In this document: one piece after another, positions 23,230-37,689 of the stretch
Layout: each line of letters opens with the position of its first letter
Numbering within the stretch: position 1 is the first letter of the stretch
Assembly (NCBI GenBank): GCA_026874595.1
Contig: CM049314.1
Location: 51,259,812 to 51,323,811 of the forward strand
Length of the DNA: 64,000 nt
DNA from: Sipunculus nudus
Taxonomy: Eukaryota > Annelida > Sipuncula > Golfingiida > Sipunculidae
Direction: 5' to 3'
Made by a program: the position numbers and the translations under genes
The notes under the pieces: model-generated
Told to the model about the DNA's origin: nothing
Databases searched by the model: none
Seen by the model: the letters and a program-made list of their open reading frames with translations, nothing else

Positions 23230-26200
23230 AACTGCTTTACCCTAACAAAACCAAACAACACTGACCAATTTTTCCTCACATAACAAACAACACTCACCAC
23301 ATAACCCCATGAAAAAAACAACACTCACTCACATCCCCACAAAACAAAACAAAACAGACCACATAACCCCCGCAAAACAAACAACTCATCATATTACCCC
23401 CAAAAAACCAAGAACACTCACCACATATCCCGCAAATAATAAACAACACTCACTACATAACTATCACAATACAAACAACACTCATCACATAACCCCAACA
23501 AAACAAACAACACAAACCATGTTACCCTAACAAAACAACACTCACCAGGTAAATCCCCTAAAAACAAACCACACTCACCACATAACCCCAACAAAACAAC
23601 ACTCATCACATAACCCCCACAATACAACATTCCACTTCATAACCCCCAAAGAACAAATAACTCTCGCCACACAACCCCCACAATAAAATACTCACCACAT
23701 AACCCCAACAATAAAATACTCACCACATAACCCTCACAATAAAATACTTACCACATAACCCCCACAAAACAAACAACACTCACTTCATAACCCTTACAAT
23801 ACAACACTCACTTCATAACCCCCACAAAACGACACTCACCACATAACCCCAACAATACAACACTCACCACATAACCCCCACAAAACGACACTCACCACAT
23901 AACCCCCACAATACAACACTCACCACATAACCCCCACAAAACAACGCTCACCACATAACCCCCAAAATACAACACTCACCATATAACCCCCACAAAACAA
24001 TACTTACCACATAACCCCCACAAAACAACACTCAACACATAACCCCCACAAAACAACACTCACCACATAACTCCCACAATACAAACAACACACGTCACAT
24101 AACCCCCACAATACAACACTCACCACAAAACCCCTACAAAACGACACTCACCACATAACCCCAACAATACAACACTAACCACATAACCCCCACAAAACGA
24201 CACTCACCACATAACCCCAACCAAACAACACTCACCACATTACCCCCACAAAATAAACAACACTCACCTCATACCCCCCACAATACAACACTCACCACAT
24301 AACCCCAACAAAACAACACTCACCACATAACCCCCACAAAATAAACAACACTCACCCCATAACCCCCACAAACAACACTCACCACATAACCCCCACAAAA
24401 CAACAGTCATCACATAACCCCCACAATACAACACTCACTTCATAACCCCCACAGAACAAATAACACTCACCACATAACCCCCACAATAAAATACTCACCA
24501 CATAACCCCAACAAAACAAACAACACTTACCACATAACCCCCACAATACAACACTCACTTCATAACCCCAACAGAACAAATAACTCTCGCCACACACCCC
24601 CACAATAAAATACTCACCACATAACCCCCACAATACAACACTCACTTCATAACCCCCACAGAACAAATAACACTCACCACATAACCCCCACAATAAAATA
24701 CTCACCACATAACCCCAACAAAACAAACAACACTCACCACATAACCCCCACAATACAACACTCACTTCATAACCCCCACAGAACAAAAAACACTCACCAC
24801 ACGACCCCCACAATAAAATACTCATCACATAACCCAAACAAAACAACACTCACCAGGTAAATCCCCTTAAAACAAACCACACTCACCACATAACCTCAAC
24901 AAAACAACACTCACCACATAACCCCCACAATACAACACTCACTTCATAACCCCCACAAAACAAATAACACTCACCACATAACCCCTACAATAAAATACTC
25001 ACCACATAACCCCAACAAAACAATACCTACCACATAACCCCCACAAAACAACACTCACCACATAACCCCAACAAAACAACACTCACCACATAACCCCCAC
25101 AATACAAACAACACTCGTCACATAACCCCCACAATACAACACTCACCACATAACCCCCACAAAACGACACTCACCACATAACCCCAACAATACAACACTC
25201 ACCACATAACCCCCACAAAACGACACTCACCACATAACCCCCACAATACAACACTCACCACATAACCCCCACAAAACAACGCTCACCACATAACCCCCAA
25301 AATACAACACACACCATATAACCCCCACAAAACAATACTTACCACATAACCCCCACAAAACAACACTCAACACATAACCCCCACAAAACAACACTCACCA
25401 CATAACTCCCACAATACAAACAACACACGTCACATAACCCCCACAATACAACACTCACCACAAAACCCCTACAAAACGACACTCACCACATAACCCCAAC
25501 AATACAACACTCACCACATAACCCCCACAAAACGACACTCACCACATAACCCCAACCAAACAACACTCACCACATTACCCCCACAAAATAAACAACACTC
25601 ACCACATACCCCCCACAATACAACACTCACCACATAACCCCAACAAAACAACACTCACCACATAACCCCCACAAAATAAACAACACTCACCCCATAACCC
25701 CCACAAACAACACTCACCACATAACCCCCACAAAACAACAGTCATCACATAACCCCCACAATACAACACTCACTTCATAACCCCCACAGAACAAATAACA
25801 CTCACCACATAACCCCCACAATAAAATACTCACCACATAACCCCAACAAAACAAACAACACTTACCACATAACCCCCACAATACAACACTCACTTCATAA
25901 CCCCAACAGAACAAATAACTCTCGCCACACACCCCCACAATAAAATACTCACCACATAACCCCCACAATACAACACTCACTTCATAACCCCCACAGAACA
26001 AATAACACTCACCACATAACCCCCACAATAAAATACTCACCACATAACCCCAACAAAACAAACAACACTCACCAAATAACCCCCACAATACAACACTCAC
26101 TTCATAACCCCCACAGAACAAAAAACACTCACCACACGACCCCCACAATAAAATACTCATCACATAACCCAAACAAAACAACACTCACCAGGTAAATCCC

Positions 26201-29200
26201 CTTAAAACAAACCACACTCACCACATAACCTCAACAAAACAACACTCACCACATAACCCCCACAATACAACACTCACTTCATAACCCCCACAGAACAAAT
26301 AACACTCACCACATAACCCCTACAATAAAATACTCACCACATAACCCCAACAAAACAATACCTACCACATAACCCCCACAAAACAACACTCACCACATAA
26401 CCCCAACAAAACAACACTCACCACATAACCCCCACAATACAAACAACACTCGTCACATAACCCCCACAATACAACACTCACCACATAACCCCCACAAAAC
26501 GACACTCACCACATAACCCCAACAATACAACACTCACCACATAACCCCCACAAAACGACACTCACCACATAACCCCCACAATACAACACTCACCACATAA
26601 CCCCCACAAAACAACGCTCACCACATAACCCCCAAAATACAACACACACCATATAACCCCCACAAAACAATACTTACCACATAACCCCCACAAAACAACA
26701 CTCAACACATAACCCCCACAAAACAACACTCACCACATAACTCCCACAATACAAACAACACACGTCACATAACCCCCACAATACAACACTCACCACAAAA
26801 CCCCTACAAAACGACACTCACCACATAACCCCAACAATACAACACTCACCACATAACCCCCACAAAACGACACTCACCACATAACCCCAACCAAACAACA
26901 CTCACCACATTACCCCCACAAAATAAACAACACTCACCACATACCCCCCACAATACAACACTCACCACATAACCCCAACAAAACAACACTCACCACATAA
27001 CCCCCACAAAATAAACAACACTCACCCCATAACCCCCACAAACAACACTCACCACATAACCCCCACAAAACAACAGTCATCACATAACCCCCACAATACA
27101 ACACTCACTTCATAACCCCCACAGAACAAATAACACTCACCACATAACCCCCACAATAAAATACTCACCACATAACCCCAACAAAACAAACAACACTTAC
27201 CACATAACCCCCACAATACAACACTCACTTCATAACCCCAACAGAACAAATAACTCTCGCCACACACCCCCACAATAAAATACTCACCACATAACCCCCA
27301 CAATACAACACTCACTTCATAACCCCCACAGAACAAATAACACTCACCACATAACCCCCACAATAAAATACTCACCACATAACCCCAACAAAACAAACAA
27401 CACTCACCACATAACCCCCACAATACAACACTCACTTCATAACCCCCACAGAACAAAAAACACTCACCACACGACCCCCACAATAAAATACTCATCACAT
27501 AACCCAAACAAAACAACACTCACCAGGTAAATCCCCTTAAAACAAACCACACTCACCACATAACCTCAACAAAACAACACTCACCACATAACCCCCACAA
27601 TACAACACTCACTTCATAACCCCCACAGAACAAATAACACTCACCACATAACCCCTACAATAAAATACTCACCACATAACCCCAACAAAACAATACCTAC
27701 CACATAACCCCCACAAAACAACACTCACCACATAACCCCAACAAAACAACACTCACCACATAACCCCCACAATACAAACAACACTCGTCACATAACCCCC
27801 ACAATACAACACTCACCACATAACCCCCACAAAACGACACTCACCACATAACCCCAACAATACAACACTCACCACATAACCCCCACAAAACAACACTCAC
27901 CACATAACCCCCACAATACAACACTCACCACATAACCCCCACAAAACAACGCTCACCACATAACCCCCAAAATACAACACTCACCATATAACCCCCACAA
28001 AACAATACTTACCACATAACCCCCACAAAACAACACTCAACACATAACCCCCACAAAACAACACTCACCACATAACTCCCACAATACAAACAACACACGT
28101 CACATAACCCCCACAATACAACACTCACCACAAAACCCCTACAAAACGACACTCACCACATAACCCCAACAATACAACACTCACCACATAACCCCCACAA
28201 AACGACACTCACCACATAACCCCAACCAAACAACACTCACCACATTACCCCCACAAAATAAACAACACTCACCACATACCCCCCACAATACAACACTCAC
28301 CACATAACCCCAACAAAACAACACTCACCACATAACCCCCACAAAATAAACAACACTCACCCCATAACCCCCACAAACAACACTCACCACATAACCCCCA
28401 CAAAACAACAGTCATCACATAACCCCCACAATACAACACTCACTTCATAACCCCCACAGAACAAATAACACTCACCACATAACCCCCACAATAAAATACT
28501 CACCACATAACCCCAACAAAACAAACAACACTTACCACATAACCCCCACAATACAACACTCACTTCATAACCCCAACAGAACAAATAACTCTCGCCACAC
28601 ACCCCCACAATAAAATACTCACCACATAACCCCCACAATACAACACTCACTTCATAACCCCCACAGAACAAATAACACTCACCACATAACCCCCACAATA
28701 AAATACTCACCACATAACCCCAACAAAACAAACAACACTCACCACATAACCCCCACAATACAACACTCACTTCATTACCCCCACAGAACAAAAAACACTC
28801 ACCACACGACCCCCACAATAAAATACTCACCACATAACCCCCACATTACAACACAACTTCATAACCCCCACAATACAACACTCACTTCATAACCCCCAAA
28901 GAACAAATAACTCTCGCCACACACCCCCACAATAAAATACTCACCACATAACCCCCACAATACAACACTCACTTCATAACCCCCACAGAACAAATAACAC
29001 TCACCACATAACCCCCACAATAAAATACTCACCACATAACCCCAACAAAACAAACAACACTCACCACATAACCCCCACAATACAACACTTACTTCATAAC
29101 CCCCACAGAACAAAAAACACTCACCACACGACCCCCACAATAAAATACTCACCACATAACCCCCACATTACAACACAACTTCATAACCCCCACAATACAA

Positions 29201-32200
29201 CACTCACTTCATAACCCCCACAGAACAAATAACACTCACCACATAACCCCCACAATAAAATACTCACCACATAACCCCAACAAAACAAACAACACTTACC
29301 ACATAACCCCCACAATACAACACTCACTTCATAACCCCAACAGAACAAATAACTCTAGCCACACAACCCCCACAATAAAATACTCACCACATAACCCCCA
29401 CAATACAACACAACTTCATAACCCCCACAGAACAAATAACTCTTGCCACATAACCCCAACAAAACAAACAACACTCATCACATAACCCAAACAAAACAAC
29501 ACTCACCAGGTAAATCCCCTTAAAACAAACCACACTCACCACATAACCTCAACAAAACAACAGTCACCACATAACCCCCACAATACAACACTCACTTCAT
29601 AACCCCCACAGAACAAATAACACTCACCAATTAACCCCTACAATAAAATACTCACCACATAACCCCCACAATACAACACTCACTTCATAACCCCCACAGA
29701 ACAAATAACTCTCGCCACATAACCCCCACAATAAAATACTCACCACATAACCAGAACAAAACAAACAACACTCACTTCATAACCCCCACAGAACAAATAA
29801 CACTCACCACATAACCCCCACAATAAAATACTCACCACATAACCCTCACAATAAAATACTTACCACATAACCCCCACAATACAACACTCACTTCATAACC
29901 CCCACAGAACAAATAACTCTCGCCACATAACCCCAACAAAACAAACAACACTCACCACATAATCCCCACAATACAACACTCACTTCATAACCCCCACAGA
30001 ACAAATAACACTCACCACATAACCCTCACATTAAAATACTCACCAAATAACCCCCACAATACAACACTCACTTCATAACCCCCACAGAACAAATAACTCT
30101 CGCCACATAACCCCAACAAAACAAACAACACTCACCACATAATCCCCACAATACAGCACTCACTTCATAACCCCCACAGAACAAATAACTCTTGCCACAT
30201 AACCCGACAAAACAAACAACACTCATCACATAACCCCAACAAAACAAACAACACAAACCACGTTACCCAAACAAAACAACACTCACCAGGTAAATCCCCT
30301 AAAAACAAACCTCACTCACCACATAACCTCAACAAAACAACACTCACCACATAACCCCCACAATACAACACTCACTTCAAAACCCCCACAGAACAAATAA
30401 CACTCACCACATAACCCCCACAATAAAATACTCACCACATAACCCCCACAATACAACACTCCCTTCATAACCCCCACAATACAAACAACACTCACCACAT
30501 AACCCCCACAAAACAACACTCACCACATAACCCCAACAAAACAACGCTCACCACATAACCCCCAAAATACAACACTCACCACATAACCCCCACAATACAA
30601 CACTCACTTCATAACCCCCACAGAACAAATAACACTCACCACATAAGCCCCACAATAAAATACTCATCACATAACCCCACAATACAACACTCACTTCATA
30701 ACCCCCACAATACAAACAACACTTGTCACATAACCCCCACAATACAACACTCACCACATAACCCCTACAAAACGACACTCACCACCTAACCCCAACAATA
30801 CAACACTCACCACATAACCCCCACAAAACGACACTCACCACATAACCCCCACAAAACGACACTCACCACATAACCCCTACAAAACGACACTCACCACATA
30901 ACCCCTACAAAATAAACAACACTCACCACATAACCGCAACCAAACAACACTCACCACATTACCCCCACAAAATAAACAACACTCACCACATACCCCCACA
31001 AAACAACACTCACCACAAAACCCCAACAAAACAACACTCACCACATAACCCCAACAAAACAACACTCACCACATAACCCCCAAAAAATAAACAACACTCA
31101 CCACATAACCCCCACAAACAACATTCACCATATAGCCCCCACAAAACAACACTCATCACATAACCCCAACAAAAAAAACACTCACCACATTACCCCCACA
31201 AAATAAACAACACTCACCACATAACCCCCACAAAACAACGTTCCCCACATAACCCCAACAAAACAACACTCACCACATAACCCCTACAAAACAACACTCA
31301 CCACATAACCCCCACAAAATAAACAACACTCACCCCATAACCCCCACAAACAACACTCACCACATAACCCCCACAAAACAACAGTCATCACATAACCCCC
31401 ACAATACAACACTCACTTCATAACCCCCACAGAACAAATAACACTCACCACATAACCCCAACAATAAAATACTCACCACATAACCCCAACAAAGCAAACA
31501 ACACTTACCACATAACCCCAACAATACAACACTCACTTCATAACCCCAACAGAACAAATAACTCTCGCCACACAACCCCCACAATAAAATACTCACCACA
31601 TAACCCCCACAATACAACACAACTTCATAACCCCCACAGAATAAATAACTCTCGCCACATAACCCCAACAAAACAAACAACACTCATCACGTAACCCAAA
31701 CAAAACAAACAACACAAACCACATTACCCCAACAAAACAACACTCACCAGGTAAATCCCCTAAAAACAAACCACACTCACCACATAACCTCAACAAAACA
31801 ACACTCACCACATAACCCCCACAATACAACACTCACTTCATAACCCCCACAGAACAAATAACACTCACCACATAACCCCCACAATAAAATACTCACCACA
31901 TAACCCCCACAATACAACACTCACTTCATAACCCCCACAGAACAAATAACTCTCGCCACACAACCCCCACAATAAAATACTCACCACATAACCAGAACAA
32001 AACAAACAACACTCACTTCATAACCCCCACAGAATAAATAACACTCACCACATAACCCCCACAATAAAATACTCACCACATAACCCTCACAATAAAATAC
32101 TTACCACATAACCCCCACAAAACAAACAACACTCACTTCATAACCCCTAGAATACAACACTCACTTCATAACCCCCAAAGAACAAATAACTCTCACCACA

Positions 32201-33668
32201 CAACCCCCACAATAAAATACTCACCACATAACCCCCACAAAACAAACAACACTCACCACATAACCCCCACAATACAACACTCACTTCATAACCCCCACAG
32301 AACAAATAACACTCACCACATAACCCTCACATTAAAATACTCACCACATAACCCCCACAATACAACACTCACTTCATAACCCCCACAGAACAAATAACTC
32401 TCGCCACATAACCCCCACAAAACAAACAACACTCACCACATAATCCCCACAATACAACACTCACTTCATAACCCCCACAGAACAAATAACACTCACCACA
32501 TAACCCCCACAATAAAATACTCACCACATAACCCCAACAAAACAAACAACACTTACCACATAACCCCCACAATACAACACTCACTTCATAACCCCAACAG
32601 AACAAATAACTCTAGCCACAGAACCCCCACAATAAAATACTCACCACATAACCCCCACAATACAACACAACTTCATAACCCCCACAGAACAAATAACTCT
32701 CGCCACATAACCCCGACAAAACAAACAACACTCATCACATAACCCCAACAAAACAAACAACACAAACCACATTACCCAAACAAAACAACACTCACCAGGT
32801 AAATCCCCTAAAAACAAACCACACTCACCACATAACCTCAACAAAACAACACTCACCACATAACCCCCACAATACAACACTCACTTCATAACCCCCACAG
32901 AACAAATAACACTCACCACATAACCCCTACAATAAAATACTCACCACATAACCCCCACAATACAACACTCACTTCATAACCCCCACAATACAAACAACAC
33001 TCACCACATAACCCCCACAAAACAACACTCACCACATAACCCCCACAATACTATACTTAACACATAACCCCCACAATACAACACTCACCACATAACCCCC
33101 ACAATACAACACTCACTTCATAACCCCCACAGAACAAATAACACTCACCACATAAGCCCCACAATAAAATACTCATCAAATAACCCCACAATACAACACT
33201 CACTTCATAACCCCCACAATACAACACTCACCACATAACCCCCACAATACTATACTTAACACATAACCCCCACAATACAACACTCACCACATAACCCCCA
33301 CAATACAAACAACACTCACCACATAACCCCAACAAAACAATACTTACCACATAACCCCCACAAAACAACACTCACCACATAACCCCAACAAAACAACACT
33401 CACCACATAACCCCCACAATACAAACAACACTCACCACATAACCCCCACAATCGGCACTCACCACATAACCCCCACAAAACAACGCTCACCACATAACCC
33501 CCAAAATACAACACTCACCACATAACCTCCACAAACAACACTCACCACATAACCCCCACAAAACAACACTCATCACATAACCCCCACAATACAACACTCA
33601 CTTCATAACCCCCACAGAACAAATAACACTCACCCCATAACCCCCACAATAAAATACTCACCACATAA
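23230..33668 (+). repeat. ~28-bp C/A-rich satellite array, forward block
   Basis: Hundreds of tandem units follow the consensus CATAACCCCCACAATACAAC plus ACTCACCA (28 bases), with variants of about 26-32 bases. The common variants have CAAAACAAC, CAATAAAATACTCACC, CAGAACAAATAACACTCACTT or CAAAACAAACAAC in the middle. The + strand is almost free of G. The array lies wholly inside the arrestin intron. Long low-complexity minus-strand frames (up to 156 aa of repeated GGYEVSVVLWGLCGE) arise because the G/T-rich strand has few stops. They are not genes. Confidence 0.97.
23543..28850 (+). repeat. 1335-bp higher-order repeat, four copies
   Basis: The rare marker unit CACCAGGTAAATCCCC starts at 23543, 24851, 26186 and 27521. 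The last three are exactly 1335 bases apart. Other markers (CCCCATAACCCCCACAAACA at about 24355, 25690, 27025 and 28360; CACGTCACATAAC at about 24092, 25427, 26762 and 28097) repeat with the same 1335-base spacing. Each unit therefore holds about 48 ordered variant monomers, nearly identical between copies. The first copy is about 27 bases shorter. After 28850 the order breaks, with about 648 extra bases before the next marker at 29504. Confidence 0.93.
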
Positions 33669-36194
33669 AAATATTTTGTGGGGGTAATGTGGTGAGTGTT
33701 GTTTATTTTGTGGGGGTTATGTGGTGAGTGTTGTTTATTTTGTGGGGGTTATGTGGTGAGTGTTGTTTTGTTTGGGTTATGTGGTGAGTGTTGTTTTGTT
33801 GGGGTAACGTGGTTTGTGTTGTTTGTTTTGTTGGGGTTATGTGATGAGTGTTGTTTGTTTTGTTGGGGTTATGTGGCGAGAGTTATTTGTTCTGTGAGGG
33901 TTATGAAGTTGTGTTGTATTGTGGGGGTTATGTGGTGAGTATTTTATTGTGGGGGTTTTGTGGCGAGAGTTTTTTGTTCTGTTGGGGTTATGAAGTGAGT
34001 GTTGTATTGTGGGGGTTATGTGGTAAGTGTTGTTTGATTTTTTGGGGTTATGTGGTGAGTATTTTATTGTGGGGGTTATGGGGTGAGTGTTATTTGTTCT
34101 GTGTGGGTTATGAAGTGAGTGTTGTATTGTGGGGGTTATGTGGTGAGTGTTGTTTTGTTGGGGTTATGTGGTGAGTGTTGTTTTGTTGGGGTTATGTGGT
34201 GAGTGTTGTTTTGTTGGGGTTATCTGGTGAGTGTTGTTTTGTGGGGGTTATGTGATGACTGTTGTTTTGTGGGGGTTATGTGGTGAGTGTTGTTTGTGGG
34301 GGTTATGGGGTGAGTGTTGTTTATTTTGTGGGGGTTATGTGGTGAGTGTTGTTTTGTAGGGGTTATGTGGTGAGTGTTGTTTTGTTGGGGTTATGTGGCG
34401 AGAGTTTTTTGTTCTGTTGGGGTTATGAAGTGAGTGTTGTATTGTGGGGGTTATGTGGTAAGTGTTGTTTGATTTTTTGGGGTTATGTGGTGAGTATTTT
34501 ATTGTGGGGGTTATGGGGTGAGTGTTATTTGTTCTGTGTGGGTTATGAAGTGAGTGTTGTATTGTGGGGGTTATGTGGTGAGTGTTGTTTTGTTGGGGTT
34601 ATGTGGTGAGTGTTGTTTTGTTGGGGTTATGTGGTGAGTGTTGTTTTGTTGGGGTTATCTGGTGAGTGTTGTTTTGTGGGGGTTATGTGGTGAGTGTTGT
34701 TTATTTTGTGGGGGTTATGTGGTGAGTGTTGTGTTGTTGGGGTAATGTGGTGAGTGTTGTTTATTTTGTGGGGGTAATGTGGTGAGTGTTGTTTATTTTG
34801 TGGGGGTTATGTGGTGAGTATTTTATTGTGGGGGTTTTGTGGCGAGAGTTATTTGTTCTGTTGGGGTTATGAAGTGAGTGTTGTATTGTGGGGGTTATGT
34901 GGTAAGTGTTGTTTGTTTTGTTGGGGTTATGTGGTGAGTATTTTATTGTGGGGGTTATGGGGTGAGTGTTATTTGTTCTGTGGGGGTTATGAAGTGAGTG
35001 TTGTATTGTGGGGGTTATGTGATGAGTGTTGTTTTGTGGGGGTTATGTGGTGAGTGTTGTTTGTGGGGGTTATGTGGTGAGTGTTGTTTATTTTGTGGGG
35101 GTTATGTGGTGAGTGTTGTTTTGTTAGGGTTATGTGGTGAGTGTTGTTTTGTTTGGGTTATGTGGTGAGTGTTGTTTTGTGGGGGTTATGTGGTGAGTGT
35201 TGTTTATTTTGTGGGGGTAATGTGGTGAGTGTTGTTTTGTTGGGGTAATGTGGTAAGTGTTGTTTATTTTGTGGGGGTAATGTGGTGAGTGTTGTTTATT
35301 TTGTGGGGGTTATGTGGTGAGTATTTTATTGTGGGGGTTTTGTGGCGAGAGTTATTTGTTCTGTTGGGGTTATGAAGTGAGTGTTGTATTGTGGGGGTTA
35401 TGTGGTAAGTGTTGTTTGTTTTGTTGGGGTTATGTGGTGAGTATTTTATTGTGGGGGTTATGGGGTGAGTGTTATTTGTTCTGTGGGGGTTATGAAGTGA
35501 GAGTTGTGGGGGTTATGTGGTAAGTGTTGTTTGATTTTTTGGGGTTATGTGGTGAGTATTTTATTGTGGGGGTTATGGGGTGAGTGTTATTTGTTCTGTG
35601 TGGGTTATGAAGTGAGTGTTGTATTGTGGGGGTTATGTGGTGAGTGTTGTTTTGTTGGGGTTATGTGGTGAGTGTTGTTTTGTTGGGGTTATGTGGTGAG
35701 TGTTGTTTTGTTGGGGTTATCTGGTGAGTGTTGTTTTGTGGGGGTTATGTGATGACTGTTGTTTTGTGGGGGTGTCGTTTTGTGGGGAGTGTTGTTTTGT
35801 TGGGGTAATGTGGTAAGTGTTGTTTATTTTGTGGGGGTAATGTGGTGAGTGTTGTTTATTTTGTGGGGGTTATGTGGTGAGTATTTTATTGTGGGGGTTT
35901 TGTGGCGAGAGTTATTTGTTCTGTTGGGGTTATGAAGTGAGTGTTGTATTGTGGGGGTTATGTGGTAAGTGTTGTTTGTTTTGTTGGGGTTATGTGGTGA
36001 GTATTTTATTGTGGGGGTTATGGGGTGAGTGTTATTTGTTCTGTGGGGGTTATGAAGTGAGAGTTGTATTGTGGGGGTTATGTGATGAGTGTTGTTTTGT
36101 GGGGGTTATGTGGTGAGTGTTGTTTGTGGGGGTTATGTGGTGAGTGTTGTTTATTTTGTGGGGGTTATGTGGTGAGTGTTGTTTTGTTAGGGTT
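33669..36194 (-). repeat. Inverted block of the ~28-bp satellite
   Basis: Here the + strand suddenly becomes G/T-rich (GTGGGGGTTATGTGGTGAGTG), the reverse complement of the flanking monomers. The left junction is ATAAAAATATTTTGTGGGGG at about 33665-33684. The right junction is the perfect palindrome GGGTTAACCC at 36190-36199. Within the block a ~500-560-base subunit repeats (for example at about 34811, 35314 and 35874). Confidence 0.95.
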
Positions 36195-37650
36195 AACCCC
36201 CACATAACCCCCACAAAACGACACTCACCACATAACCCCCACAAAACGACACTCACCACATAACCCCCACAATACAACACAACTTCATAACCCTCACAGA
36301 ACAAATAACTCTCGCCACATAACCCCAACAAAACAAACAACACTCATCACATAACCCCAACAAAAAAAACAACACAAACCACGTTACCCCAACAAAACAA
36401 CACTCACTAGGTAAATCCCCTAAAAACAAACCACACTCACCACATAACCTCAACAAAACAACACTCACCACATAACCCCCACAATACAACATTCACTTCA
36501 TAACCCCCACAGAACAAAAAACACTCACCACATAACCCCCACAATAAAATACTCACCACATAACCCCCACAATACAACACTCACTTCATAACCCCCACAG
36601 AACAAATAACTCTCGCCACACAACCCCCACAATAAAATACTCACCACATAACCCCAACAAAACAAACAACACTCACCACATAACCCTCACAATACAACAC
36701 TCACTTCATAACCCCCACAGAACAAATAACACTCACAACATAACCCCCACAATAAAATACTAACCACATAACCCTCACAATAAAATACTTACCACATAAC
36801 CCCTACAAAACAAACAACACTCACTTCATAACCCCTACAATACAACACTCACTTCATAACCCCCAAAGAACAAATAACTCTCGACACACAACCCCCACAA
36901 CAAAATACTCACCACATAACCCCCACAAAACAAACAACACTCACCACATAACCCCCACAATACAAACAACACTTATCACAAAACCCCAATAAAACAAACA
37001 ACACCAACCATGTTACCCCAACTAAACAACACTCACAAGGTAAATCCCTAAAAACAAACCACACTCACCACATAACCCCAACAATACAACACTCACCACA
37101 TAACCCCCACAATACAACACTCACTTCATGACCCCCACAGAACAAATAACACTCACCACATAACCCCAACAAAACAACACTCATCACATAACCCCCACAG
37201 AACAAATAACACTCACCACATAACCCCAACAAAACAACACTCACCACATAACCCCCACAATAAAATACTCACCACATAATCCCCATAAAACAACACTCAC
37301 CACATAGCCCACCACAATACAACACTCACCACATAACCCAAACAAAACAACACTCACGACATAATCCCAACAAAACAACACTCACCACATAACCCAAGCA
37401 AAACAACACTCACCACATAACCCCCACAAAATAAACAACACTCACCACATAACCCCCTCAAAATAAACAACACTCATCACATAACCCCCAGAAACAACAC
37501 TAACCACATAACCCCCACAAAACAACACTCACCACATAACCTCCACAATACAATACTTACCACATAACCCCCACAATACAACACTCACCACATAACCCCC
37601 CCCCCCCCCCCGAAAAAAAAAAACAACACTCACCACATAACCCCAACAAA
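36195..37650 (+). repeat. ~28-bp satellite array, second forward block
   Basis: The C/A-rich orientation resumes, more diverged toward the right. It ends after a C16 run (37596-37611) followed directly by A11 (37613-37623) and a last few degenerate units. Confidence 0.95.
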
Positions 37651-37689
37651 CCAAAAAAACCTTATCACCCATATTGGTAAGGATATTTA

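Noticed and set aside
23230-33668. Regular short repeats resembling a CRISPR array
   Set aside because: There are no unique spacers between constant repeats. The whole unit is repetitive, monomers vary gradually, and the context is eukaryotic intron.
24379-36492. Many 60-156-aa open frames in the satellite, Cys/Gly/Trp-rich
   Set aside because: They are translations of the tandem repeat on its G/T-rich strand. They follow the repeat period, lack independent start or stop context and have no domain.
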